64,000 bases of DNA, from positions 3,224,001 to 3,288,000 of the forward strand of contig NZ_CP078145.1 of assembly GCF_019222765.1 (NCBI RefSeq), written 5' to 3'. The notes beneath the pieces are model-generated. The model was not told the DNA's origin and searched no databases. It saw only the letters and a program-made list of their open reading frames with translations. The translations under genes were made by a program, and so were the position numbers. Positions 33,136 through 41,627 of the stretch are shown piece after piece; position 1 is the stretch's first letter; each line of letters starts with the position of its first letter. The DNA is from Nocardia iowensis (GTDB taxonomy: Bacteria > Actinomycetota > Actinomycetes > Mycobacteriales > Mycobacteriaceae).

Positions 33136-33220
33136 CGCGCCGACATGGCGGCCGCGCGCCGACATGACGGCCGCCGCGCCGACATGACGGCCGCCGCGCC
33201 GACATAACCGCCACCGCGCC
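33136..33220 (+). repeat. Tandem repeat of about 20 bp, four copies
   Basis: The unit centred on GCCGACATGACGGCCGC recurs with GACAT at 33142, 33161, 33181 and 33201, so periods are 19, 20 and 20 bases; the last copy is diverged. It lies in the 274-base gap after the small membrane protein gene and encodes nothing recognisable. Confidence 0.75.
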
Positions 33221-33361
33221 GCCCCGCACGTCCCCTGCCGCCCCCCACGACCGCCGTGGTGACCACGGGTCTGGTCATCGGATAGGCGAAAACTACCGAT
33301 GCGACCCATCCGCCCCACCGCGACGCTGGTGTCCGGCCGATCACTACCGAAGGAGACAACA

Positions 33362-34273
33362 GTGTCCGCCATCCACCCCGACCGTCAGTCCGCCGCCGAA
33401 AGGCAGGACGATGAGCTGCCGAGCAACTGGGGAAGGTGGGGCAACGACGACGAATTGGGCACTTTGAACCTGATCACGGACGAGGTACGCGAGCGGGCCG
33501 CGCGCGAGGTACGCACCGGTCGTTCGGTGTCGTTGGCCGTACCTGTCCACCCGGCGCCGGTGTTCAGCGGCCCCTTCGCGCCGCAGACTGCTGAGGTGTC
33601 GCCGGTTCAGCAGATCATGGCGTACACCGGAAACCCGCCGCTCGCGAACGCGGACGTCATGCTGGTCACCAATCACCACACCATGTCGACGCACCTGGAC
33701 GCGTTGGCGCACATCACCGTTGACGGGCGGGTGTATCCGGGGCGCCCGGCGAACGAGAGCGTCACCATGGGCGGAGTCCAGCACGGTTCGACCACGGCTT
33801 TCGCTGCCGGGATCGTGACCAGGGGTGTGTTGCTCGATCTCGCGGTCGACGGCCCGGTGCCCGTGGATCACGCGGTCACGTCGCAGGATCTCGACGCCGC
33901 GGAGAAACGCCACGGCGTCCGGGTCGAGTCCGGCGACGCACTGGTCGCGCGGTTCGGCTGGGTGGCGACGCGTTATCGCGGTAACCCGATGCCGGGCATG
34001 AGCATTGACGCGCTGCGCTGGATGCACGATCGCGGCGTATCGGTGTACGCCGGTGATCTCGCGGATGCCCATCCGCCGCAGCCGGGCGGTCCTCCGGCTA
34101 TGCACGGGGTGGGTCTGCCGCGGCTGGGCATGCCGCTGATCGACGCCGTGGACGCCGACGAACTCGCCGCCGCCTGCGCGGAGCTCGGTCGCTACAGCTT
34201 CTTGTTCGTGGCCGCGCCACCCCGCATTCATGGCATGACTGGAGTTCCGGTCAACCCGGTGGCGATCTTCTGA
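33362..34273 (+). CDS. Cyclase/kynurenine formamidase-family protein
   Basis: A 303-residue metal-dependent amidohydrolase-like protein of the cyclase family, to which bacterial kynurenine formamidase and polyketide cyclase-like proteins belong. The metal site is in HHTMSTHLDALAHI, the H-x-D-x-x-x-H signature, with more His/Asp in VSVYAGDLADAHPP and GLPRLGMPLIDAVD. The start is GTG 33362 after AAGGAGAC. The substrate is unknown. It converges with the serine hydrolase gene, 16 bases between. Confidence 0.8.
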   Translation: MSAIHPDRQSAAERQDDELPSNWGRWGNDDELGTLNLITDEVRERAAREVRTGRSVSLAVPVHPAPVFSGPFAPQTAEVSPVQQIMAYTGNPPLANADVMLVTNHHTMSTHLDALAHITVDGRVYPGRPANESVTMGGVQHGSTTAFAAGIVTRGVLLDLAVDGPVPVDHAVTSQDLDAAEKRHGVRVESGDALVARFGWVATRYRGNPMPGMSIDALRWMHDRGVSVYAGDLADAHPPQPGGPPAMHGVGLPRLGMPLIDAVDADELAAACAELGRYSFLFVAAPPRIHGMTGVPVNPVAIF

Positions 34274-34289
34274 TCGGACTAACCGATGT

Positions 34290-35474
34290 TCAGGTCGTTG
34301 AGCAGAGGGCGACGTCGACGACTTTCATGACATCGTCTGCGGCCCTGTCGGTCTTGGGGACCTGATTGACGCTCACCGTGACCGAGCGGCCGTCGCTGGT
34401 GACGTCGCCGCGGGTCTGGAAACCGTCGATGTCGCCACCGTGGCCCCAACTGTCTTTGCCGCACGGCAGTCGGCGGTGGATCAGCCCGAGCCCGTAGCCG
34501 ACCGGCGGTCCCGGATCCGCTGTGGGGACAGTACGTTTCATCTCCGTCAGCTGCGCGGGCGGCAGCAGCTTTCCGTCCAGGAGCGCGATGAAGAAGCGGT
34601 TGAGGTCCGCGCCGGTACCGACCATCGCTCCCGCCGCACCAGCCGAGGACACGTTCTGGCTGGTGTAGTCGACCCGTTTGCCGCCGATCTCGCTGTAGCC
34701 GAGGGGATGTGGACCGCGGATGTCGGTTTCGTCGGGGCCGGGATAGTAGGTGTCGCGTAAGCCGAGCGGTTCGATGATGCGGCGGGTGATCTCCGCGCCG
34801 ACCGAGCTTGCGGTGATATTTTCGATCACCATTCCCGCGAGGGCGTAGTTGGTGTTGGAATATGCCCACTGGGTTCCGGGTTCGAAATCGGCGGGTGCGG
34901 TCATGGCATTGCGCACTACTTCGGTCATATTCACGGTCTGCCACCGCGCAGGTTCGCTCGTGTAGTCGATTTGACCCGCTTGGGGTGGCGCCCCGAGCTC
35001 TGCCGCGTAGTCCGGCAGTCCGCTGGTGTGCTGCAACAGATTTCGGATAGTGATCCGGTTTCCGTCGATGCTCGGCCCACGAACTACGCCCGGCAGATAC
35101 CGTTCCACCGGTGCATCCAATTCGACCTTGCCCTCGGCCGTCAACTGCAGCATGACCGTCGCCACAAAGGTCTTGGTGTTGCTGGCAATCCGGACTCGGG
35201 CGTCGTCCGGGAAGGGAGTGCCGCGTTCGAGGTCGCCTACTCCCGCGGATGCGGTCCAGACCCGGCCGTGATCGGTGACAACGACTTGCGCGCCGGGCAA
35301 TTGGTGCTCTGAGATCAACTGGCTAAGGGCCTCAGTGACTTTCGCGCGTCCGGCTTCGGCGGCGCTCGGCTCGGTCCGATCGGTTCCTGTGGAACTACAA
35401 GACGCCGCCATGATGGTTATCAATGCTCCGCTTACCACCGCGGCCAACAATCGATCGAAATGTGGCAACGCCAT
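34290..35474 (-). CDS. Lipoprotein serine hydrolase (class C beta-lactamase/DD-peptidase fold)
   Basis: A 394-residue exported enzyme with lipobox IMAASC near residue 26. Penicillin-recognising motifs are all visible: S-x-x-K in IASNTKTF, Y-x-N in YSNTNYALAG and HGGDIDGF for the KTG position. The family covers D,D-carboxypeptidases, esterases and EstB-like enzymes; beta-lactam hydrolysis cannot be assumed. Lipid anchoring puts it outside the membrane. The gene stands alone. Confidence 0.9.
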   Translation of the reverse strand: MALPHFDRLLAAVVSGALITIMAASCSSTGTDRTEPSAAEAGRAKVTEALSQLISEHQLPGAQVVVTDHGRVWTASAGVGDLERGTPFPDDARVRIASNTKTFVATVMLQLTAEGKVELDAPVERYLPGVVRGPSIDGNRITIRNLLQHTSGLPDYAAELGAPPQAGQIDYTSEPARWQTVNMTEVVRNAMTAPADFEPGTQWAYSNTNYALAGMVIENITASSVGAEITRRIIEPLGLRDTYYPGPDETDIRGPHPLGYSEIGGKRVDYTSQNVSSAGAAGAMVGTGADLNRFFIALLDGKLLPPAQLTEMKRTVPTADPGPPVGYGLGLIHRRLPCGKDSWGHGGDIDGFQTRGDVTSDGRSVTVSVNQVPKTDRAADDVMKVVDVALCSTT

Positions 35475-36471
35475 GTCGGTCCTTCCGGTCAGTGAGTGCG
35501 TCGTTCAGAGCGCCTGCGGGCCTGCCCGGTTCGGCTGAAGGCCGATAGACGGTGGTTCCGCATCGCCGGGATCGGCTGTGTGGCAACCGAGTTGGCCCGC
35601 CGACCTCGAGACCAGGGGAGGGGAGTTGCAGCCTGGCGGGCAAGAACCGAGACCGGCGGACCTATTCGGCGATCAACCGATCCAACCCGAGGCAGGGGTG
35701 GCCGTCCCGTCCGGTAATCGCCTGTCTCCGACGGTAGGGGGCAGCGAGGGATCAGGGATATCCCCCAACGAGCTGATCTTTTCAGCTGATCGGCTGGACT
35801 CGAAGCCGCCGGGCTGCCGGTGCTGCGCTCACCGCCTGACGGGCTGAACGTGGTCGGCCAGCTGGCGAGAACGCAACGCGCGCAAGGACTGGGGATCACC
35901 AGTTTCGAAGCCTGGGCGCAAAAGAATATGCGCGTCAGCATCACCCGGCTGCGGACATCCGCCCGCGCTGACCTCGGTGATGCCGTCCTGGCGGCCCGGT
36001 ATCGCGGCCCGGTAGATAAATGTTACAAGCATATCGAATTCGTTGGTCGGTTATTGGTTGCATAGTAATCAGCGCTAAAAGGGGGTATGCTGAGTTCACT
36101 GCTCAGTCTAGGCAACATCATCAGTGTTTCCATTGCTGGCAGATGAGTCAAAGCAAGGGTGACTATTCACGAACCGCAGACGATCGCCGCTGTAGGAACT
36201 CCGTAAGTGCTTCGGCAGCAACGGATTTCGTAGATAGCCCAGACGTCACCGGTGATAACACCCACCCCTGAATCTCATTCCCCATCGCTGACGAAAACGG
36301 CGAAGTAATTGACTTGTCGATTAATCGACGAGCCGGTGAATACGCCGTGGCGCGAGGCGTACTCACATTCCTCTGTGTCGAATCGGAGGCATAACATCGC
36401 GCGCCGTCTCGGCCGGTGCCGATACATCGGCCTCAGCGCATCAGCGCTTCAGCCAAAAATGGAGTACGACC
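35475..36471. other. Long intergenic region, AT-richer toward 36 kb
   Basis: About 1 kb without a supported gene. The first 500 bases hold frames on both strands that look like decayed or non-coding sequence (for example a frame at 35820-36065 with SITRLRTSARADLGDAVLAA). From about 36010 the DNA is clearly poorer in G+C than its surroundings and contains the dyad at 36316-36329, and 36417-36430 has another short one (GCCGAT-AC-ATCGGC). It is probably the promoter region of the PGRS-like gene, possibly with foreign DNA. Confidence 0.5.
36316..36329. promoter_or_regulatory. 14-bp perfect palindrome upstream of the PGRS-like gene
   Basis: GTCGATTAATCGAC is its own inverse complement. It begins just after TTGACT (36309-36314), a possible -35, and lies 142 bases before the ATG at 36472. 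A binding protein is not known. Confidence 0.45.
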
Positions 36472-37191
36472 ATGAATACAACTCTCACTACACGCACACG
36501 CATCGCGGCCCTCCTGGGCGGCCTGGTCTTGACCACCGGCACGATGGTCGCCATGACGCCACCGGCATTCGCGGCCGCCTGCGTCACTGTCCACGGCTCC
36601 AACGGCGCCCCGGGTACCCCAACCGTCCCGGCAGGCGGCGCAGGCGGCAACGGGAGCCCCGGCGCCAAGAACTGTCCCGGCGGCAACGGTGGTAACGGCG
36701 GCGCCGGCTACGGCGGCGGAGCCGGTGGCGCGGGCGGTAACGGCGGCGCCGGCGGGCTCGGCGTCTCGGGCGCAGGCGGCGCCGGTGGCACCGGCGGGGT
36801 CGGCGGACCGGTCGGTGGCTCAGGCGGAGCCGGTGGCGCGGGCGGTAACGGCGGCAACGGCGCTACCAACGGCTCAGGCACTGCGGGCGCTCCCGGCGGG
36901 GCGGGCGGACTCGGCGGTAACGCTATCGCCGTCGATACCGGCGGTGCGGGCGGGCGTGCGGGCAACGGCGGCAACGCCTCCGGCGCTCACAACAACGGTG
37001 GCGCGGGCGCACGCGGCGGCAACGGCGGCAGCGGATCCGTCGGGACCGGCGGCGCGGGCGGCAACGGCGGCAACGGCGGTGCCAAGACCGGTAACGGCGT
37101 TATCGGTGCTTGCGGCCCCGGCGGCATCGGCGGACCGGGCCTGGTCGCAGGCGCTCCCGGCAGCGGCGGCACCGGCACCGGCACCTGCTGA
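36472..37191 (+). CDS. Secreted glycine-rich PGRS-like protein without PE domain
   Basis: A 239-residue protein. Residues 1-34 are a Sec signal (TRIAALLGGLVLTTGTMVAM through PPAFA). Residues 55-230 are dominated by GGxGGN and GGAGG repeats, like the PGRS part of mycobacterial PE_PGRS proteins, but the PE domain is absent. Four cysteines (residue 37, 68, near 217 and the last residue) are placed at the ends, outside most of the repeats, and could pair. The repeats probably fold as polyglycine-II-like or beta-roll structure at the cell surface. No gene partner is visible, and function is unknown. Confidence 0.8.
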   Translation: MNTTLTTRTRIAALLGGLVLTTGTMVAMTPPAFAAACVTVHGSNGAPGTPTVPAGGAGGNGSPGAKNCPGGNGGNGGAGYGGGAGGAGGNGGAGGLGVSGAGGAGGTGGVGGPVGGSGGAGGAGGNGGNGATNGSGTAGAPGGAGGLGGNAIAVDTGGAGGRAGNGGNASGAHNNGGAGARGGNGGSGSVGTGGAGGNGGNGGAKTGNGVIGACGPGGIGGPGLVAGAPGSGGTGTGTC

Positions 37192-37214
37192 GAAGGGTTC
37201 CCGCAACTGAATAC

Positions 37215-37252
37215 AGCGAGCCACACAGCGCGATTGCGCCGTGTGGCTCGCT
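37215..37252. terminator. Bidirectional 12-bp terminator hairpin
   Basis: AGCGAGCCACAC at 37215-37226 and GTGTGGCTCGCT at 37241-37252 are exact inverted copies, with GCGC-GATT-GCGC extending the stem inward after one mismatch. It lies between the convergent PGRS-like and hydrolase genes. Confidence 0.8.
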
Positions 37253-37261
37253 CAACGACGT

Positions 37262-38080
37262 TCAGGCCTTGATGAACTCGAGCAGGTCGGCGTTCAACTG
37301 GGCCGCGTGCGTGATCATGATGCCGTGCCCGGTGGCCGGATACTCCTTGTAGACGCAGTCCGCGAGCAGATCTTTGGTGACGCGTCCGCAGAGCTCGATG
37401 GGCGCCGAGGCGTCGGCATCGCCGTGAATCACCAGTGTCGGCAACGTGATCGCGCATAGCTCATCGCGCAGATCGGCGGTGTAGACGGTGTTCATGATCT
37501 CGTCGGCCGCCAACAGCGAACAGTCCATGCATTTCTGGACCATCCACGCGATGCGCGCCGAGGACACCTGGTTACCGAGGTGAGTGGCGAAGAATGCCTG
37601 TGCGTTCTGTTCCATCCACAATGGTCGATCGGCTGCCCTCGCCACATTCACGGCCTCGAAGACCGGCTGCGGAATGCCATTCGGATTGTCCTCGGCGTGG
37701 GCGAGATACGGCGCGGTCGCCGAAACCAGCGCAATGCGCGCGATCCGATCATTGCCGTGGCGAGTCAGATAGCGAATGAGTTCGCCACCGGCCATCGAGT
37801 GCGCGACCACGGTGACCCCGCGCAAGTCGAGATGGGTCAGGAACGCGGCCAAGTCGTCGGCCAGCGAATCGTAGTCGTAGCCGTGCCCTACCCAGTCCGA
37901 TTTGCCGTGCCCGCGCCGGTCGTAGGATAAGCAGCGCAGTCCGGCGCGGGTCAGCGGGAGCATCTGCAGTTCCCACGAGGTACTGCTCAGCCACCCGCCG
38001 GCCAGGAACAGCACCGGCTTCCCGCTACCCCAATCCTGATAGTGCAGCGTGGTGCCGTCGTGCGAGCTGAAGTATGGCAT
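37262..38080 (-). CDS. Alpha/beta hydrolase (non-heme chloroperoxidase-like)
   Basis: A 272-residue hydrolase resembling cofactor-free haloperoxidases and arylesterases: VLFLAGGWLSSTSWE, YDRRGHGKSDWVGHGYDYDS, the nucleophile Ser in VVAHSMAGGELIRYL, the Asp in VIHGDADASAPIE and the His in EYPATGHGIMITHA. ATG 38080 follows GGAGAG. The dyad 38141-38155 in its promoter suggests repression by an unlinked regulator, possibly of the HxlR/MarR type. Confidence 0.85.
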   Translation of the reverse strand: MPYFSSHDGTTLHYQDWGSGKPVLFLAGGWLSSTSWELQMLPLTRAGLRCLSYDRRGHGKSDWVGHGYDYDSLADDLAAFLTHLDLRGVTVVAHSMAGGELIRYLTRHGNDRIARIALVSATAPYLAHAEDNPNGIPQPVFEAVNVARAADRPLWMEQNAQAFFATHLGNQVSSARIAWMVQKCMDCSLLAADEIMNTVYTADLRDELCAITLPTLVIHGDADASAPIELCGRVTKDLLADCVYKEYPATGHGIMITHAAQLNADLLEFIKA

Positions 38081-38140
38081 CTGATCTCTCCAATCATCCT
38101 GTGCCTGACCATCATCGAAGATGCACGATCATGAAGTCGA

Positions 38141-38155
38141 TTACCTGACAGGTAA
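38141..38155. promoter_or_regulatory. Perfect dyad TTACCTG-A-CAGGTAA
   Basis: TTACCTG at 38141-38147 and CAGGTAA at 38149-38155 are exact inverted copies around one base, 61 bases before the start of the hydrolase gene. The size and TTACCTG half-site are typical of HxlR or MarR operators. No such regulator lies nearby. Confidence 0.65.
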
Positions 38156-38232
38156 GGAGACATGTTCGATGCAACCAGGATTCGACAGATATTGCAGACG
38201 TGCGGACGGCGCAGAGCGATTGCTTCCCTGGG

Positions 38233-39201
38233 TCAGCGCAGGAGGTGGCCTAGGCGTTTGAACGTGCGTAGGACGGGTGTCGTTTCCAGGTGGGTGATGG
38301 CGGGTAGGGCGGCGACCTGGTTGGTGAGGTAGCGGTAGATCTCGTGGGAGTCCTTGCAGACCAAGGTCGCTGTCAGGTTGGTGGTGCCGGAGGTGGCGGC
38401 GACGAAGACGATGCCGGGGTGGGCGGCCAGTGCTGTTCCTGTCGCCTCGAGTTGGGCGGGCGAGACTGCGGCCCACAGTCGGGTTTCGGCTGTGTAGCCG
38501 AGGTAGGCGAGGTCGAACTCGGTGTAGAAGTGCAGGGCGCCGGTGGCGCGCAGCTGGTCGATCCGGCGGCGGACCGTGGACACCGACCACCCGGTGGCGG
38601 TGGCCAGGTCGGCGAGGCCGATTCGGCCGTCGGTCGCGAGTACGTCGAGCAGGCGCTGGTCGTCGGGGTCGCAGTGCGGGAGGTCGGCGCCGGTGATGTT
38701 GGGGTCCGAGCCGAGTAGTTGTGCGTTGGCCCGCGGCAGAGCGTCGAGTAGGCGGATCCGCCCGGGCGAACCGTAGAAGGTGTGCAGTAGGGAGTAGGCG
38801 GCGACGTCGAGTACCCGGCCGGTGCGTGGCAGGCGATCCAGGAGTAGTTCGGTGCTTTCCTCGGCCGCGCGTGCGCGGGTAATGCATTGCACCTCGGTGC
38901 CATTGGAGACGATCTGCACCCAGGCGGTGTCCGGGCGGCGCGCGAGTGCGGTGGCGACGGTAGGTGCGGCACCGGGGGCACAGCGCAGCCGCAGCACCCA
39001 ACGGCCATGACCGTAATGGTTGGCGGGCGGCACGCCGACGACGCGTACCCGGTCGGCCGAACGGAGTCTTCGGTATCGACGCGCCACGGTCTGGTCCGAG
39101 ACGCCGAGTACCTCGGCGAGCCGGCTGAACGAGGCACGGCCGTCGAGTTGCAGCGCCTGTATCAGCTGCTGGTCGAGCTGATCGGCGACGTCGATTTCCA
39201 C
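38233..39201 (-). CDS. Duplicated Lrp/AsnC-family regulator
   Basis: A 322-residue protein made of two Lrp-type units. The first HTH is QLDQQLIQALQLDGRASFSR with LAEVLGVSDQTVARRYRRL near 8-48; the second is DDQRLLDVLATDGRIGLADL and ATATGWSVSTVRRRIDQL near 178-215, each followed by a RAM-like region. Single-chain duplicated Lrp proteins are common in actinobacteria. GTG 39201 is the start. It is divergent from the MFS transporter gene, its probable target. Confidence 0.8.
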   Translation of the reverse strand: MEIDVADQLDQQLIQALQLDGRASFSRLAEVLGVSDQTVARRYRRLRSADRVRVVGVPPANHYGHGRWVLRLRCAPGAAPTVATALARRPDTAWVQIVSNGTEVQCITRARAAEESTELLLDRLPRTGRVLDVAAYSLLHTFYGSPGRIRLLDALPRANAQLLGSDPNITGADLPHCDPDDQRLLDVLATDGRIGLADLATATGWSVSTVRRRIDQLRATGALHFYTEFDLAYLGYTAETRLWAAVSPAQLEATGTALAAHPGIVFVAATSGTTNLTATLVCKDSHEIYRYLTNQVAALPAITHLETTPVLRTFKRLGHLLR

Positions 39202-39318
39202 TCAGAGAAACCTAGTCCATGTCGAATCAGCGTCACAGATCGCTCGCTGAAGTGCCAGACCGCCTCGATCAGCCGGAAGGTCATCGAGAACTGATCACTG
39301 ATGTCGGAAGGAATCGCG

Positions 39319-40761
39319 ATGATGGGACGATGGCGACCGCTCACAGCGGTCTGCCTGGGCACATTCATGCTGCTCGTGGACGTGAACATCGTGACGGTCG
39401 CGCTGCCGGATATGGCGCGCGATCTCGACGTGTCGTTCGGCGGATTGCAGTGGGTGATGAACGTCTATGCCCTGGCACTGGCGTCGCTGCTGATGGGTGC
39501 CGGAGCGGTCGCCGATCGAATCGGTCGGCGTCGGCTTTACCTCATCGGCACGGCGGTCTTCGCGCTGGCGTCGCTAGCTTGCGCGCTTGCCGGAAATCCG
39601 GAGCTGCTTATTATCGCGCGCGCCGTGCAGGGGAGTGGCGCGGCGGCGATGTTCGCCACCACGGTGGCGCTGGTGAACTCCTCCTATCAGGGCCGGGATC
39701 GCAGCGTGGCGTTAGGTGTGTGGGCTGCGGTCAGTGGCGCCGCGTCCGGGATCGGACCGATTCTGGGCGGGTTGATCACCGAGCAGGCCGGATGGCGGTG
39801 GATCTTTCTGGTCAACCTGCCCGTCAGTGCGGTCGCGATAGCGATGACACTGCGCTCGGTGCACGATTCGCGCGACACTTCGGCACGTCCGGTAGACCTC
39901 CCGGGAGTGGCGCTGTTCGCTGTCGCCGCAGCCGCGCTGACCTACGGTCTGACCCGGGGTGCCGAGGACGGCTGGACAGACGCCGTGACGATGGGCGCTT
40001 TCGCGGCGGCTGTTGCGGCACTTGCCGCTTTCGCGGTCGTTCAGCTCCGCAGTGCCCACCCGCTGTTGGATGTCGAACTACTCCGGCAGCGAGCGTTTGT
40101 CGGTGTGCTCATCGCATCACTCACGCTATCCGGCGCGGCGTTCGCTTCCCTGCTGCTCACCTCCCTGTGGTTGCAGACCGTTCTCGACCTGTCCGCGATG
40201 GCGGCCGGACTGGTGATCCTGCCGCTGCCCGCGGCCGTGTTCATCACGTCGCTACTGGGCGGACGGCTGCTGCACCGAGTGCCCGCGCGATGGGCGATCG
40301 GAATCGGCCTGGCGCTGATCGGTATTGGCGGCCTGGCGCAAACAGCCCTCGACGCCGACTCGCATTGGACCGTCCTGCTGCCGGGATTGGTGATCACCGG
40401 GATCGGTGCCGGGTTGGCCATGCCCGCCGTAACCGGCGCCGCGCTGGCGGCGGTCCCCGCCGAACGCGGCGGAATGGCCTCGGGAACGGTCAACGCGTTA
40501 CGCCAACTCGGCTACGCCCTCACCGTGGCGGTGCTGGGCGCGGTATTCCACGCCACCTCCACAGACACCCCCACGCACCCAGGTTTCGCCGCCGGATTGG
40601 ACGCGGTTTACTCCACTGCCGCGAGCATCGCCTTGGCCGGAGCCGCCGCCGTTATCGTCATGACCCGCCTCCGACGCACCCCGGCGGCCCCGACCGGTCT
40701 AATCGCGCGAGTCGACGAATCGGGGGCCACCATACTGGCGGCGGCACGCGAGCCGATCTAG
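39319..40761 (+). CDS. MFS drug transporter (DHA2, 14-helix type)
   Basis: A 480-residue proton-coupled exporter with about 14 membrane helices. Signature motifs are LDVNIVTVALPDMARDL-like start residues, the loop GAVADRIGRRRLYLIG and the antiporter motif GVWAAVSGAASGIGPILGG. The start ATG 39319 (or 39322) has GGAAGGA 6 bases upstream; an earlier ATG at 39301 overlaps that site. It lies opposite the Lrp-like regulator. The substrate is unknown, as is usual for the group. Confidence 0.85.
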   Translation: MMGRWRPLTAVCLGTFMLLVDVNIVTVALPDMARDLDVSFGGLQWVMNVYALALASLLMGAGAVADRIGRRRLYLIGTAVFALASLACALAGNPELLIIARAVQGSGAAAMFATTVALVNSSYQGRDRSVALGVWAAVSGAASGIGPILGGLITEQAGWRWIFLVNLPVSAVAIAMTLRSVHDSRDTSARPVDLPGVALFAVAAAALTYGLTRGAEDGWTDAVTMGAFAAAVAALAAFAVVQLRSAHPLLDVELLRQRAFVGVLIASLTLSGAAFASLLLTSLWLQTVLDLSAMAAGLVILPLPAAVFITSLLGGRLLHRVPARWAIGIGLALIGIGGLAQTALDADSHWTVLLPGLVITGIGAGLAMPAVTGAALAAVPAERGGMASGTVNALRQLGYALTVAVLGAVFHATSTDTPTHPGFAAGLDAVYSTAASIALAGAAAVIVMTRLRRTPAAPTGLIARVDESGATILAAAREPI

Positions 40762-40845
40762 TGGGAACGCTATGTAATACATTGTGGTGCAGCCCATCTC
40801 GGTCGCTAATTGCCGACGACGGGGTAGGCCTAGGGGCATACTGTA

Positions 40846-41370
40846 GTGGTGTCAGTGGTTCTCGCGGCTGCCGCGATCGTAGTTTCACTCATTACGGTCG
40901 CTTACCAAGTTCGAAGCAATCGCAAGCAGGCACGGGAAAGTCATCGCGCGGAGCTGATCGCTTCGGCATTTTTCGACCTTCTCGGCGGTTGGGCGCTCAA
41001 TCGCAGAGCCCAGATCGAGCCTGCCGATCTCGAGCTCCTACGTACCAGCGCAGCGCAGTTCTACACGGCGGCGTTTCGGTTGAGCGCGTTGATAGAAGGC
41101 GAAACCCTGGAAGCACTCAAACGTTTCATGCGTGGTGGCCTGGACGAAAAATCGGAAGGCGGGGACTCGATGCAGGCATTGTGGTCGCTGCACTGCACGG
41201 TCACCGAGTGTTTGGGCTACCGATCGGTGTCTCAGCGTGACGAGCTTGTCGAGATGTTCTGGCGCAGCAGCCGCAACGTTCCTTCGACGCTCCTCGGTTC
41301 GATCGAGCCGACCTCCTTCGCGGATCTGTTGGCCGCCAGACCGGAACCGGTTGCCGACTCGGAATCGTGA
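40846..41370 (+). CDS. Membrane-anchored hypothetical protein
   Basis: A 174-residue protein with one N-terminal membrane helix (VVLAAAAIVVSLITVAYQVR) followed by a charged helical domain. The arrangement matches the protein at 9678: helix, RSNRKQARESHRAELI, and a conserved-looking helical part with few aromatic residues. Function is unknown. GTG 40846 or 40849 may start it. It has no clear partner. Confidence 0.55.
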   Translation: MVSVVLAAAAIVVSLITVAYQVRSNRKQARESHRAELIASAFFDLLGGWALNRRAQIEPADLELLRTSAAQFYTAAFRLSALIEGETLEALKRFMRGGLDEKSEGGDSMQALWSLHCTVTECLGYRSVSQRDELVEMFWRSSRNVPSTLLGSIEPTSFADLLAARPEPVADSES

Positions 41371-41627
41371 GACATCGACCTGAGTCCTGCGGGTTCCGGT
41401 CTGCACCGGGTTCGCCCGCAGGAGGTCCCGGTGGCGGATTCGACCCGACTCACCGAGGCGGGGAGGAACTAAACGCGGTCGGGTTAATTCCTCGAAATCC
41501 CGCCCTACTGCAAGAGTTGAACCTTGTACCGTCAGGGCATAGACACATGGCTGGACGCAGTGCGGCGTTGTTGGTGTGTGCTGCGGACGTTGTCATGGAA
41601 CCGATCACTGTCGGAGGAGTCCCCATC

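Noticed and set aside
36708..37224. Proline- or alanine-rich frames antisense to the PGRS-like gene
   Set aside because: The repeats leave all frames open; only the plus frame has a signal peptide and ribosome binding site.
6247..38080. Seven alpha/beta hydrolases as one functional cluster
   Set aside because: They are scattered (6247, 11116, 12255, 15973, 20649, 30534, 37262), differ in nucleophile and localisation and have separate regulators.
39219..41240. 673-codon rightward frame
   Set aside because: Shadow of the MFS gene; no membrane or enzyme motifs.
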